Counted from the stretch's first letter, positions 25,541 to 37,408 are shown. The stretch is 64,000 bases of DNA from Dryococelus australis (GCA_029891345.1 CM057009.1:89079416-89143415), one strand, 5' to 3'. The notes: generated from the letters alone by a model not told the origin. Program-made: numbers and translations.

Positions 25541-26229
25541 CTTAAGGTGGGTTTACGAATGACTTAACAGAATAATTGTGCCTTGTGCTTAAGATATGAA
25601 TCAATGTGTTCAAGGCTATTAGTTTATGACTGTCGTGTGCGGGATGTGACGGGTAGTATGCGCTCTTGGCGTGACTTAAAAGATGGTTATATTTTATATC
25701 TTAAGTACAAGTCAAGATGAAGTAGCCAATCAGGGCACAGCGAGCGTTGTTGTTGACGGGAAACTGTATTCACAACTTGTATTTAGGTTATGTCGTACTG
25801 TGAAATCATATGAAAATAATTATTTTAATCGCGAGACAGTATCGTCTCAATTTAAAGAATAGTCCATGGTCATGTTTTCTTTCGTGAAAGAGGTTATTGA
25901 ATTCGCTTTATTGAATATTTTCAGATTTATTGAAATAAATGCCTAATGTTGCCATTGGCTTCCCCTCCTATAAGATTTCACTTAAAAAAAAACTATTACA
26001 CAAACAGTAATCACAAATAATTAAATATATGTAAATTGTCAATTTTTCCAGGATATTTCGGTTGCTTAAGTATTCTATTATTTCTGTTGGCTAGACTTAA
26101 AAGTTGCTAAGTCAATCATTAACTGGAAATCTTCTTATTGTTCATTTTACGTGTGCGTATCGAGTCATTAATTACAATTCTTAATTCTCCAGTCTTTAAT
26201 CGTTAATCCACCTTTGACATCAACGTCTT

Positions 26230-26458
26230 CAGAACCGATAGGTATGAAGTGAGGCGAGTATGGAGCGGCGTCGGAATTCAGGAGCCGGGGGGGGGGGGGG
26301 GTGGAGGTGTGAGATCCCCGAGAAAACCCACCGACCAGCGACATCGCCTGGCACGATTCCCACGTGCGAAAATCCGGAGCCGCCCCGCGGGGAAGCGAAC
26401 CCCGTTCGCCTTGGTGGGAAGCGAGTGGTCTGGCCACTACATCACAGCGGGCCCTGAA
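26230..26458 (-). mobile_element. Second tRNA-derived SINE family
   Basis: On the minus strand: GCTGTGATGTAGTGGCCAGA (A-box region), ACCACTCGCTTCCCACC, then a B box GGGTTCGCTTCCCC. A GC-rich body follows, ending in an uninterrupted C run (seen as about 17 G on the plus strand, 26,286-26,302). GC content is far above the surroundings. The head differs from the 24.9-kb SINE, so it is a separate family. Confidence 0.65.
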
Positions 26459-26459
26459 T

Positions 26460-27443
26460 ATTTCTCGTGGAAAATACGTCCGAAGTTAGAAATGGTGCAG
26501 TTATTTGCCTGCTAGCTGTACTTTTCCACGGGTAGCGCAATATCTCCTTAATGAAAGAAAATATAACTCACCTAATTATAAAATACCAGATTTCAATTCA
26601 ACGAACCACGATTTCACTCTGGATATAGGCGCTAATGGTTTTTGCTAGAGAAATATTCGTTATGTATCATTGTCGTATTACGTTGTATGCCTTCGTTTGC
26701 GTAAGGAATCAGCTCACAGCGTTTCGATCAGAAGTTCAGAATAACTCCACTCGCTGTAAACTAATGTGTGTAATTTTTACTGGGAATAGCCTTTGTCAAA
26801 ATACAATAATATTCATACTAAAAGTTCTTCTTCGCAGTGTTACAAGAGCTCTAATTGTAATACACCTGGAAAAAATGTTTTCTTCCACCAGGAAATAATT
26901 TAAATTGCTAAGTCAGGTTTTCATTAATTTCATTTTCAAATAAGTATTTCGCTTTAAACAAGTTAATGTGTCTACGAATTTCATGCTCTTATATAACTTT
27001 TCATTGATTTGAAATATATGTGAAAAAATGACTGAGGAAGTTTTTCGTTATTTGTATTTATATGCAATAGGATATTTAGCGAAAGACAGAAAGAAGTTCC
27101 AGAAAATTATATATATCGAGAGATGTAGTCATCCCGAATCTTAATCGCACAGACGCAGTGTTTTACTCGTAGCATATACAACAAATAGCGATAGTGGGTA
27201 GAACTATGAAGGTGGAGGAAATGTTGGGGTAAAAGTCGTAAAACCTGGGGAAATAGCATCACGATAATGCCGAAACAATCAAAAAAATGTATTTAAAACA
27301 TCGAAAAAATAATAGCTGCAGGAAAGTGAATTCACGCATAATCTGCGATAATATGCTTTACGGAGAGCAAGTGATGGTTGGCGTTTAGGGCATACAAACT
27401 TGCCTGCTTCAGACGCTTTTAGCTGTTTCACAGGGATTTACCA
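26460..27443. other. Non-coding AT-rich DNA
   Basis: No gene or shared repeat recognised. An 87-codon frame at 26,635-26,898 has no recognisable features. Confidence 0.5.
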
Positions 27444-28674
27444 CACTGTAAAAAATTGAAGTAAAATTACCTTACATATAAGGGAAGCTAATTACCTCTA
27501 CATGTAAAGTACAATTACCTCTTGATTGTAGAGTAAATTTACATAACAAGTACTTAACGTACTATTCTCTAATCGTACGGGAATAGTACCTGACAAAAGT
27601 GGGGAAAAATTCGATTTAAGCAAGGGAAAATTAACTTTATATTATAATAAACGTATTTTTAAAAAACATCCCGGTGTATTATTACTGTTAATTATTATAT
27701 TATGTATATACTCTATCGAATAGTAACCGAAACCTCAATACTAAAATCCTCGACACTTGCTGAGTGGATGGGCACAAACCATGGACCTCTATATCGATAG
27801 ACCGATGCGCTTTCCGGTACACCACGATGACAGCGTGACAGTATCAATAAATATTAGTGTGTTGAAGGATTGTTTCTTCCGCATGTCCCCCACTTAACAA
27901 TTGAGAATGCAGAAGAGATGCACGCGTCGTAAGGTAACATTCCCATCCATGTATGGGATTCTCGACTACCATTTACGCGAATTTTACTCCAGAGCATGCA
28001 TGTATGTTCTGGCCCACTAGGCGAATGAGATGTGGACGTAGCGGCTAATTTCCATATTGCTTATTTGCATATTATTGCCAGTTAATCGATAATATTGAAA
28101 ATAATATTATTTAATCGATTAATTTCAAAATAATCACAATATTTAACATAATGTGTAATTTGATTTACTAATTGTTTGATTAAATTTATTTGATTTAATT
28201 GTTTATTTTAATTGGTTTTGAAAGGGTTAAGAGTCATAAGGGTCATATTGGTGGAGCAGCATCGATGTGTAGGGTACTCTCTGACGTTCGGGAGCCGACT
28301 GAACATAGAGGTATATTGTAATAGGTTATATAGGTGATTAGGTTGGTGGAAGAGTGGCATAACGATAATTTTTTATGCGTTTGTTTGGCGCACGTCTGAC
28401 TAATATGCGAATAATGGGAGCGGGGCTGCATGTCCAGCCAGGTCGCTCTCTGGATGCATACTGAGGAATTAACTAATTTAGATGCGGGAGAAAGGTTTCC
28501 TTCCGTCAAGGAAAGCGAAGCAAATTTTTTTTTTAAATAAATTAAACAAAAAGAGTCGATTTACGTTCAAATAGCCAACTGAAATAAGTACGTATCATCC
28601 AAACTATGATTCCCCCACAAGTGTGAATATTACCTTACACTTGTCAGGTAATTTTCCCATTATTTTTTACAGAG
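27444..28674. mobile_element. MITE family 2, long or interrupted copy
   Basis: Left end CACTGTAAAAAATTGAAGTA and right end CCCATTATTTTTTACAGAG match, in inverted orientation, the two ends of the compact 294-bp copy at 56,699-56,992. Shared internal blocks include AAGGGAAGCTAATTACCTCT near the left end, AGAAGAGATGCACGCG and CCCATCCATGTATGGG near 27,910-27,960, and CAAGTGTGAATATTACCTTACAC near the right end. The extra ~940 bp falls in at least two blocks (about 27,590-27,890 and 28,000-28,600), so other insertions lie within it. Confidence 0.6.
27730..27845 (-). mobile_element. tRNA-like SINE fragment inside MITE family 2
   Basis: On the minus strand ACCGGAAAGCGCATCGGTCT, ATCGATATAGAGGTCCATGG and GGTTTGTGCCCA read like the D-arm to T-arm of a tRNA. 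It lies in an insertion block absent from the compact MITE copy at 56.7 kb. Confidence 0.35.
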
Positions 28675-31600
28675 CAGCTACATATGAAGCCTGAAAAGCA
28701 GGACGGAGCGTTAAAGAAATCGCGCTCTAGGAAGCGAAATGAAGCACATATTGCGTTTATTAATTTTTCCGGAGCCAGAGAGTAGTTGGTTCAATGTCCC
28801 AATAAGTGGAAATCTCGAACAAACGAAATACAAATCCTATTACCACACACTACTACACACAAGATAAAAATACTGACCGCAAAATAGAAGCACCTGATAC
28901 ATCCTGGACACAATGCAGTGAAAATGGAACATTATAAATAAATAGACTTTGGTAAACTACGTTTGCCAAATTACAAAACTTGGTTCTAGCAATTTGCATT
29001 TGGCTTGAGACTGCACATTGTATTCTTTGCTATCAGTACGTGCCGTATAGGGGCTGTTTGAAGGGAAAATAATCGCCATTTGTAGAACTTAACGTACACA
29101 GCTCTTACAGACGTAAAATACTTACGAAACACAGGTGCCAATAGTACCCGGGGAAGAGAGAACAAGTGTCTCACAAGCTTACCTGTACGGGCCATTGTGA
29201 TGTGATGCGGCTGGTCCCTAATACAGTGTTGCCATGTTTAAACACTTCACTTACCTATTAAAGACCGTCATGGTCGAATCCAAGAAACATTTGATACGTA
29301 TAAATGCACCTTGAAATGAAATTTCATATCTTACATGAATTAATAATGTATTTTACAATTTAAAAAACTAAGATTTTTGTTCAAACTAATTTCAAGCTGG
29401 CGATGGTCGTCGGAAAAACGTGGTACAGTAAAGCACAGATATGGTTTAAAGTACTTTTGGTACCTTAGTGCGAATTTATTGCAAATATTTCATAAAACTT
29501 ATGAAATATTTTATGTGGTTGGAAATCCTTCAAGAGAAAAAAAAAAAAAAAAAGGGTGTGGCTGTGTTGGGGACACGGCCGTTTGTTTTGCGTGAATACG
29601 TCTACGTTGACGCGCTCGGACGCCTTGATGTTTATTTTACGTTCCTGGCACCGCTTCGCTCGATCAAATGGTGTTTTATGTATATCACTGGATTGCTTTA
29701 GAGATGCTCTTTCCAACCGTATACGATTTATGTATTTCGACTTAGCTTTTTGACGAGCATAGGCCGAAATTGTGTTAGGTTTTGTTAATTTTTTACATTA
29801 AACTCATACAATTTCACAATAACCACACCACCTAAATATTTTTATACACGCAATTGATTGATCATGACGAGAGCTATCAATTGAAATTAAAACGAGCGTC
29901 GTAGCTTCTCTTAGTCAAAAGTTATACTACGCGGACGTTATCAGACGCGGCGAAACGAACTCAAAATTGCGCCCCCGCCCCCCTCAATCATCTCCGCACA
30001 CGATGCTTCGGAGTCCTCACACAACGTACCATATTCTTCGACCCTTTGGCAATCGAGTGGCGTAATTGCATTTTTTTATATAGACGATATATTCGGAGCT
30101 GCAACGATAACCTGTATCCCCCGATTTCGTTATCATCGGATTTTCTTGATTGCCTCCCACTATGGTTGCAAATTTGAAGATCTATTCAAGTCAAAAAAGA
30201 AAGAAATTGTCTGTAATTGAACAAAAAACAGAAAGTGAGGTGCATGATTTTTTAGAATTACGACCACTTCATCCGGTTCCCCAAAAATATTCTTTAAGAA
30301 GGTAAAATATATTTCCGTTCGAAATGAACGTAGAATCGCCTTATTCAAGATTTTTTAATGCATTGCATGTTAAATAATTTAAAAAAAAATTATTAAATTG
30401 TTGTTTTATAGGAAGATTTACACATCAATAAAGCTAAGAAATTTACAGGAAAAATTAGATATTTATTTTAAAAAACTGAAACAATTTTAGTTGACTGATC
30501 TCAGGTACGCCCATTCTACAAAACATTGTTTTTGCCTCTGTCAGTCCATAGAACTTGATTATGAATGCCTATTGTAAAGTGCGCCATTAAGAAAAGCATG
30601 TCCAGCTTGTTAATCAGTGTTTCCTTAATCCAAAACTCACTAATTTCAACAAATCCTCAAACCCAGTGGCCAACGCGTGCGTTCCATTAATGAGAAGACG
30701 GCATCTTCACATTTTCTGATATCGCGCCAACATCCACCACAGAAACCACGTGTTTGAAAGGGCTTTCCAAGTATTGTGGTTGTTTTTTTTTTTTTTTTTT
30801 GCAATGTACGCCTCGGGAGGAACTTATTATGGTATTCACGCGCCGCCTGCAATCGATTTCCCGTCCTACCCGCCAGGTCACGTAACACTTTTTGAGTCAG
30901 AAGCACTGCTCTGAAGAGGCTGAGAACACATTGTTCAAACAGAGTTAACGAGCGCAGACTTGGTAAAATGGATGTTTAACGCTCTTTCACTAGCTACGAC
31001 AGTGTCTACAAATGTACAGAGACTTACCATGCATTTCGAAACGTTATATAAGTTTCGTCTCAGCCGGCGTTAATAGACCGTAGCGGACATGCGGAAGCTT
31101 TTATTTTACCTTCTAACACATTAAGCTAATTTCTTCGTGAATAAAGTCCTTGAAGACGATAAACGCCTATTCAAGAGCAGAAGCAGCTACTTACAAGCAG
31201 CAGTCAGGGTGGAAATTAAACAATTTGCGATCCGGATTATTAGCAAAAAGTAGGGAAGTACAAATTCGTTCACTCAACGGATCGGCACAATCATTCACTA
31301 TATTACAGAACGGAAAGGCGTTTGTTACAAATCAAAGTAAATGTCGCCATTTAACTGTTCGTTCATTTCGTACAAAATGAAATGTGTAACTATCGGTTTC
31401 AGCTACGAAAGCTGTGTCTGTATTCAGGAAGAATTTCGCCTCGTGCATGATAAGCAGCAAAATTTCTGTGGAAACACGATTACGCACGCCATTTCCGCAG
31501 TGCACTATCATGAAACTAGCAAAATACGTGGGGGTATAAACACGTATCATTTAAAACCACTTGCGTTTGTGTGAAAGTAAATACTTTGACCTAGCATATA

Positions 31601-31690
31601 GCACAGAACTTTCAAAATTAATTGAAAGTACACGTAATTCTTCTTGGTATTCGGAATGTACACGAATGATAAGTTGAGTAGATATACCTG
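28675..31690. other. Non-coding DNA
   Basis: No gene supported. Homopolymer runs sit at about 29,539-29,553 (A) and 30,783-30,801 (T). A GC-richer patch at 29,555-29,660 and several 60-75-codon frames lack recognisable features. Confidence 0.45.
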
Positions 31691-31754
31691 CCTTGTAGAA
31701 CGTGGCAATATCTTTCGCTCTGTCGACGGCTTTGGTACGGAGTAGCATGTTCTC

Positions 31755-32161
31755 TAGGGCTGTTCGAAATAGCGACATATCGATAATTATCGGTATGAAA
31801 AATAACTTATAGGATCATATATAACTTTGATTAATATCGGTATATCGATGTTCGGATATTACCGAAGTTTTCGGTATTATCAATTACTTCTGTATTATCG
31901 ATTATTTCGGCATTATCAATTATTAAGGTATTAAGGATTATTTCTATATTGTCGATTATTTCGGTATAATCGATCATTTCTGTATTATTGATGATTTCGA
32001 TATTATCGATAATTTTGGTACTATCGATAATTTCGCTAGTACCGATAATTTCGGCAATATCGATAATTTCGGTATTATCGATGATTTCGGTATACCGAAA
32101 ATACCGAGTAACTGTTTGAAAATATATCGATATAAAATTTTTATGATATCGAACAGCCATA
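31755..32161. mobile_element. hAT-type MITE with an internal 18-bp minisatellite
   Basis: Ends are TAGGGCTGTTCGA (left) and CGAACAGCCATA (right, inverted). It is flanked by a perfect 8-bp duplication, ATGTTCTC, at 31,747-31,754 and 32,162-32,169. Eight-base target duplications with TAGGG/CAGGG-type ends are the hAT signature. There is no transposase; the interior is the 18-bp repeat array. It inserted into a Tc1-like transposase gene. Confidence 0.9.
31865..32095. repeat. 18-bp minisatellite inside the hAT MITE
   Basis: About 12-13 tandem units of the form TTTCGGTATTATCGATNA. Each unit is itself close to self-complementary around ATCGAT. The 18-bp period keeps one minus-strand frame open, giving a six-residue repeat of the type IIDNTE. 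This is a by-product of period length, not evidence of a protein. Confidence 0.9.
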
Positions 32162-32893
32162 ATGTTCTCCACACAGCATCGGAAGCGGTCGGGAACTCGA
32201 CTGATCCAGACTACTGCACAGCCTCCCACAATGTACCGAGATCAGTCGGAACAAGATCCACGATGCACATATCACTATCGACAACGTTACAGATGCGCTC
32301 GATAGGATTGAGGTCGGGTGATCTTGGCAGCCAGGCAAGCAACCTAAAGTATGTGGAGTGTTCGTCCAACCACTCCGTCACAGTTTGGAAACAGTGGGCC
32401 GGTGCATTGTCTTGCTGTAGACACATGTCTCCTTTAGGGTGCTGTAGGTGCAGAAATGTGTAAATATGATCAGCCAGCAGGTCCCTGTGTCGTCTGCCGG
32501 TGAAGGGCAATGATAGGTGTACCAGGGGAACTATTTCACCCACCGAAGTAATTACCTATGCGAGGATACCACCACTACCCTTCTGAAACGAGGGATCTAT
32601 TACTTTATGTGTTGGCGATGCTCTCTCACCATGCCTTCGCCATGTGCAAACGCATACCTAGACTCATCCGTACAGGCAACTTATTTCCATGCGTCGAGAG
32701 TTCAGTAGCGTTGTTCGTTATTCCCGCGCCCATGGTTATCGTTGACCTTGTGATACGTAATTTCTAGAGATAGTGCTGGATGAAAAAAATAGAAAATTTC
32801 AAATTTAATTTTTGCGAAACATTCCACTTATTCTCACCAGATGGGATATCAAAGTAGCGCTATGTAAATTGTCATACAAGTAGAATAATAATC

Positions 32894-34140
32894 ATGAGTC
32901 GAGGCCATCGAGATCTGGGATCGGAGCTCAGAGCTGTTCATGCTCTCTCATTCTAGTCCCCCGGCAGCCATTTTCACCTCAAAATTTCCCTTTCCCCCCC
33001 TCCCCCCAATATTTACCATTTTTCTCTTAAAAAGTTCTGATCCCCCCTCCCCAGATGCACAAACGATCCACCGAAAGGCATTTTTCGAAACATCGGAAGG
33101 ATTTGGGGGTTTCGTTTTCGAGGCAGAATAGTGGGTGCCATACTGATTTATAGGCATAGGGTATGCCAAATCGATACACAATGTCCAGGGTCCGGACTCA
33201 GACCTAACGATCAGCCATATTGGTCATGTCAGCCATATTGTCCGCCAATTAGATCTAGGTAAACTTGACCTTGACCCCAAGACCATAAATGACCTTGAAG
33301 CCAAAAAATTTTCCAAAAAATTTATTTAAAGAATGTGCGAAAAATTGTTTACAACTTTTATGAAAATGTATAAAAATTTATTTAAAAAAATATTGGTGAT
33401 TTTACAAAAAAAAACTTACGTTTCCACAGGTTCCCTTGCCCATCTCCATGTAAAGCAGACGACTGATCCTCCTCCTATCAATCACATTGTATTAACATTC
33501 CCCTCCCCTACCAATGTTTCTCATTTGTTAATTTGTTGGCTGGCCTCAACCCTCCTCATCTATAATCATTCTGGCACCCTGAATCTATTCGTTTGTCATT
33601 TGTTTAAACAGTGCTGGAGGCCGCCATATTGGATTTCATGTTTTCATTGACAACACCTTGGGTATGATATTTTCTCGAATTAACCACCAGGCTAGTTGGC
33701 GATTTAGCCAACAGGTGACAGCCATATTTGCTTATGTTTTTTAAAATATAGGTTGTGCTGTCAGCCCTCTTCATACTTAATTCTATTCCAAATGTTTTTG
33801 GTAGTATTAATGTCTTGATTATGCAGCATGCTATTGGCCTGTAGCGAATGGTTACATTACCATTCCTGCAAAGTAAGTAAATTGTCATATTTAGTTTTTT
33901 GTTTTATTTTTCAATGTGTATTTATTAAAAATACTTTTTATATAAAGTAGAGGTATTTTAAAATAAATAAAACACAACATATTTTTTTAAAACTTATTTA
34001 AATTGGTAATGTACAAATAAATAAACACACATTTATTAATTTCAATCTTCTGTGTTCATCAACTGCATTGTCAACCCAGGTATTGTAGCAGGCTGGGAAA
34101 CAACACCACTTGATATATGATGGTCCATTATGCAGTAGGT
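32894..34140 (+). repeat. Left terminal inverted repeat of the Polinton
   Basis: The reverse complement of this segment follows the right terminus with indels over its whole length. Anchor matches include GGCATACCCTATGCCTATAAA, given here as its central part TACCCTATGCC, the GGTGACAGCCATATTT block, ACCATTCCTGCAAA and AACACACATTTATTAATT. Inside it are CC-rich stretches (32,990-33,055), two TGACCTTGA boxes (33,262-33,300) and, at its inner edge, the 3' end of the integrase gene. Confidence 0.85.
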
Positions 34141-34850
34141 TCTCGAAGCATAGTTGCATATATGTTGCACACAAAAGTGTTCGGGGCACCAATTCGCTGT
34201 GAACCGTTTCTCGAAAATGCCGTTCTGCTTGGAGATATGCACCAGGTCCAAAAACTTGGCTTTACGCTTGTGTGGGCCCTCCCTTTTTATGTCAGTGTAC
34301 AAGGTTCGAAGCAGGGAGTAGTCCTTGACTTCTTTGGGCTTTATGTGAGAGGTAGAATGAAAGGTAGAATTATACTCACGTTCGAGTTTCAGCAGTAGTG
34401 TCTGCCACTTGTAGCTGCCAGTCGCAACGAAATACCTCCACATTTTCCCCATCAGTGTCCTGTTATACCTCTCGACGACAGAAGCATTGAGATCGCTGTA
34501 GGTAAAATAATGTTTTATGCCATTATTTTTTATCGGGGCCTTGAACTTTCTATTGCATTATTCCTTGCCCTGGTCGGTTTGCATCCATTGTGTAAAATAT
34601 CTGCTATGGCCTTGGTGACATCTTGTGCATTCTTCGACTTGACAGACCTCACCCAAACAAATTTGCTATATGCATCGATGACTATCATAATGTATTTGTA
34701 GCCTTTGTTGTCCCGAGCATATGTTATCATCTCGACGATGTCAGCTTGAAAAAGGTCGTTCATTCTACATATCTGAACCTTGCAGAAGCAGCGATGGCTG
34801 CATCTCGCAGATGCGCACAGTTCATTGGCGATTTCCAATCGACTCATACT
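34040..34850 (-). pseudogene. Retrovirus-type (rve) integrase of the Polinton, frameshifted
   Basis: On the minus strand the catalytic core starts near 34,780: the first Asp is in LFQADIVEM, followed by GYKYIMIVIDAYSKFVWV. The second Asp is in QTDQGKE (about 34,570) and the Glu in SVVERYN (about 34,475), so all three metal-binding residues are still encoded. A stop and small indel just after the second Asp, plus a shift near 34,530, split the gene. The C-terminal part (34,452-34,042) passes into a chromodomain-like end (YIKWCCFPACYNTWV, another frame) inside the terminal repeat. In Polintons this enzyme joins the linear element to host DNA. The left end lies in the terminal repeat and is also present at the right terminus. 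Confidence 0.85.
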
Positions 34851-36065
34851 ATGTATCCGCCCTCCTTCAGTTCTTCGATGATTGAAATTATCTCCTTAGT
34901 GTGGGAGTAATTTCCAACCCTTTGCGAAGCGAGAAGAATTGGCCCAGCCTATCGACCAGCTCGTTCATGTTGTCTCAGAATACATAGTACGGGTTCTTGT
35001 CGTCTTCTATCTTCTTTTAACCTTCACCGCTTTTCAGTGTTAGGCTGTTAAAAAGGTCTGCAAGAATGTCGATTTTTACATTCTCTTCGTCATTATAAAC
35101 ACATCTGAGAGCATTATTTTGGTAAAGTGCATACATGAGTTCGAGCAATGCCTTGTATTCCAGCAGGTCGAATTCTGTAAACTCCGTAGGCTCCTTGTGA
35201 AATAGAAGTTCATATAGCCTGGGGTTCCACATGTCTCGTAATCACTTACTTAGATGATCCCACCTGGTAGAAACTCTATTTCATCAGCACTGAGGAACCA
35301 TTTATCATTATGCCTATATACATAATATGTTGTATAATTATTGTGAGATGTGTATGATCGTAGGTATCAGCTAACAATAGCATTGGTTTGGAAACTCTCT
35401 TCCATACTTTTTCTTGTGTGGCAAATCTGCATCCGACACATCGTCCCGATCTGTTGGTATGTGATCATGTTTTCGCTACTTCATAGGCTCAGCAGTATCG
35501 CCGATTTCAGTCTTAATGGCTACGTATGCGCTGGGGCTCTTCGTGAGTCCATCGTGATGACGAGTTATTGGCTTGAAAATTTATTAATTTATAAAGTTCC
35601 ATTAAATTTGTTTCTCTTGGCGAGCAAATACTTCGAGCGAACAGACTGTTTAATCGGATACAGATCACTGGCAATGCCCGACATAGAACTCAATAAAAAT
35701 TGTTACTGTTGTTCTCTTTTGTATGATTAGTTTAGGATCCCTGCCAAAATACTTTCGATCTTGCCCATGTGTTCGATGCAGACATCCAATATGTCCCTGC
35801 TGTAATTTTGAATATCGGTTTTCATGGCAAGGTGGGAAATCGAGGTATTCAATGTACATGTCATACATCCTTCCAGGTTTATTCAGATTTTCTTCATTTT
35901 GCACAGATGCCACATTCAATCTGTTGATGATTTGCCTTTGAACACTTGTTAAGTGCTTGTCCATTTCCACAATACTATGGATGATCTCCGACTTCACATG
36001 CTCCATCTTCGGCCTAGGCTCAAACAGGTAGTTCTGAAGGAATGTGTTTGGTTCGGACAACATAC
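34850..36065 (-). pseudogene. Polinton-associated protein of unknown function
   Basis: On the minus strand the N-terminal part (about 36,063-35,740) is helical and charged and mentions no known domain. The C-terminal part (35,232-34,850) starts with NPRLYELLFHKEP, followed by LLEYKALL, and ends with ELVDRLGQFF and EIISIIEELKE. The same arrangement, a 'PxLYELLF' motif followed by two helical blocks, is familiar to me from insect and cnidarian Polinton-linked hypothetical proteins. The middle (about 35,240-35,740) is shattered by stops. It lies between ATPase and integrase on the same strand. No enzymatic motif is visible. Confidence 0.55.
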
Positions 36066-36299
36066 TGCACAGTTTTGAGACGATGTCATTACCAGTTTCG
36101 AGGACAAAGTGTTTAGTAGCAGCATCCTAGGATCATTCGGGTTCGCCAACATTTCGAATTATTCCTCTACCATCACAAGATCCATTGTTTCTTGGTACGA
36201 TACAGCCTTCATCACTGTCTTTGTGAAGATGCAGCTTGAGGCTTCCTTGCTCAAATTTCGACATTCAGTAACTCATTCTTGACGGTCGGCGATGAACTG

Positions 36300-36940
36300 A
36301 TCGAATCCCATTGGTATCTCCCATTACACGGGCCAGTCCTTAATGATAGTCAAAAATCCTCATTTCTCTTACCAACACAAGGCACACATACTTTTGAAAT
36401 CTGATAGCATCATGTGTGTATTTACATGATCTTTGTAAACATGCAACAAATTCATATCGTCCATGCCAAACAGCACCAATATGTTTGCATTGTCGCAGAG
36501 TAGCTGCTTGTGTATGCACGAATACGTCTGGCCGGGGCACATCCCATGATAAAATACTCTTGAATACAAGTTTGTTTTTCGCAGGCAATGTCATCCAAGA
36601 CAATTATCGTATTTGGCAGTGCTTCACTCTGTGGATCGGTGGGTTCATTATCGGTACAGGGAAAATAACCAACTACATCTACAGCCTGCAGTACTAGTAC
36701 CAATCATTGGTACTTCATATTCTGGAGCGATTTTGAACATAGGTTGGGACACATTCTCGAACCAAAGGCAATTCTATTCCTCCAGCAGTCTCAGAAAGAT
36801 GCATGTTTTCCCACAATTCGATGGTCCTGCAATGATGTACCTCGCTGTATTCGGAAATAGGCTTCCATGTCGTGATTCGTGGAGATATCTTCATCTTCAG
36901 CATGAATGCATATAGGTAAAGTAACATCTTGTATTATAAT
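36300..36940 (-). pseudogene. A32-like DNA-packaging ATPase of the Polinton
   Basis: On the minus strand a Walker A motif, GPSNCGKT, is encoded near 36,825-36,800 after YIIA. The Walker B motif IIVLDDIA follows near 36,610-36,585. Downstream, NANILVLFGMDD and VYKDHVNTHM correspond to the C-terminal part of FtsK/HerA-type packaging ATPases. These pieces lie in three frames separated by frameshifts, so no complete protein can be made although both nucleotide-binding motifs persist. In the family it pumps the genome into the capsid. It heads the minus-strand gene set and is divergent from the plus-strand virion genes. Confidence 0.85.
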
Positions 36941-36971
36941 TTGTATGTTACTACTACTATTCTGCGAAGCT

Positions 36972-37190
36972 GATTGCATAGCATGCAGAACTTATACAGA
37001 GCATGTGGAGCATGCATTGTGGATTGCATAGCATGCAGAGAAGATTGCAGAGCATGCATAGCAGATTGCAGATCATGCAGAGTGGATATCGGAGAGTGCA
37101 GAGCAGATGGTGGACCATGTGGACCTGATTGCAGAGCGTGCGAAGCCAATTGAGGAGCATGTGGAACTGAATGTGAAACATGCAGAGACT
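36972..37190 (+). repeat. 21-bp (heptad) tandem repeat, possible coiled-coil coding remnant
   Basis: About nine units of 21 bp of the type GATTGCAGAGCATGCAGAGCA. On the plus strand one frame reads as regular heptads, for example IADHAEW, ISESAEQ, MVDHVDL, IAERAKP and IEEHVEL, with hydrophobic residues at 3/4 spacing as in a coiled coil. TAG codons replace Gln-type codons in some units, and one 29-bp unit breaks the phase. It sits in the divergent region between the minus-strand ATPase and the plus-strand virion genes. A fibre or scaffold-type segment is possible but unproven; a chance open minus-strand frame also crosses it. Confidence 0.6.
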
Positions 37191-37408
37191 GCACAGAATC
37201 AGTGCTGCAAATTTTAGAATGTCTCATCAAAATATCTCTTCTAGTAAACTGCCTCTGGCAGAATTTGCATTAGAAAGACACACTTGAACTTTTCATTCTG
37301 CAGGTCGTTATTTCATGTAAATTCGATGAAGCTGTAAATGCTTTACCGCAGAAGCAACTGAGAATTTCCATCATAAGCATTTTAAATCCATACTGTTCCA
37401 AGTCTAAA

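Larger units (their letters stand above)
31691..32770 (-). pseudogene. Tc1-like transposase remnant 1, split by a hAT MITE
   Basis: On the minus strand a frame at 32,543-32,211 contains LQQDNAPAH (second catalytic Asp) and then LPRSPDLNPIER (catalytic Glu), the hallmark of the Tc1/mariner DDE fold. N-terminal parts upstream (to about 32,770) are in other frames. The C-terminal end continues in frame (CVEN, then LLRTKAVDRAKDIATFYKAGIS) only on the far side of the 407-bp insertion at 31,755-32,161. Stops and frameshifts elsewhere show that it was not made for a long time. Confidence 0.8.

Noticed and set aside
31831-32229. 132-codon minus frame with IIDNTE repeats, looking like a repetitive protein
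   Set aside because: It is the translation of the 18-bp minisatellite inside the hAT MITE; the period divisible by three keeps the frame open.
32896-32900. 6-bp target duplication of the Polinton
   Set aside because: Bases just outside the left end (AATAATC or ATCATG) and right end (CTTTTT or CATCTT) do not match for any choice of terminus tried; listed as not found.
35350-35730. 126-codon plus-strand frame inside the Polinton
   Set aside because: It is antisense to the damaged minus-strand gene between ATPase and integrase and has no Polinton-type motif.
36934-37230. 98-codon minus frame rich in His, Leu, Gln and Ser
   Set aside because: It is the antisense reading of the 21-bp repeat; the plus-strand reading has better heptad spacing and precedes the plus-strand genes.
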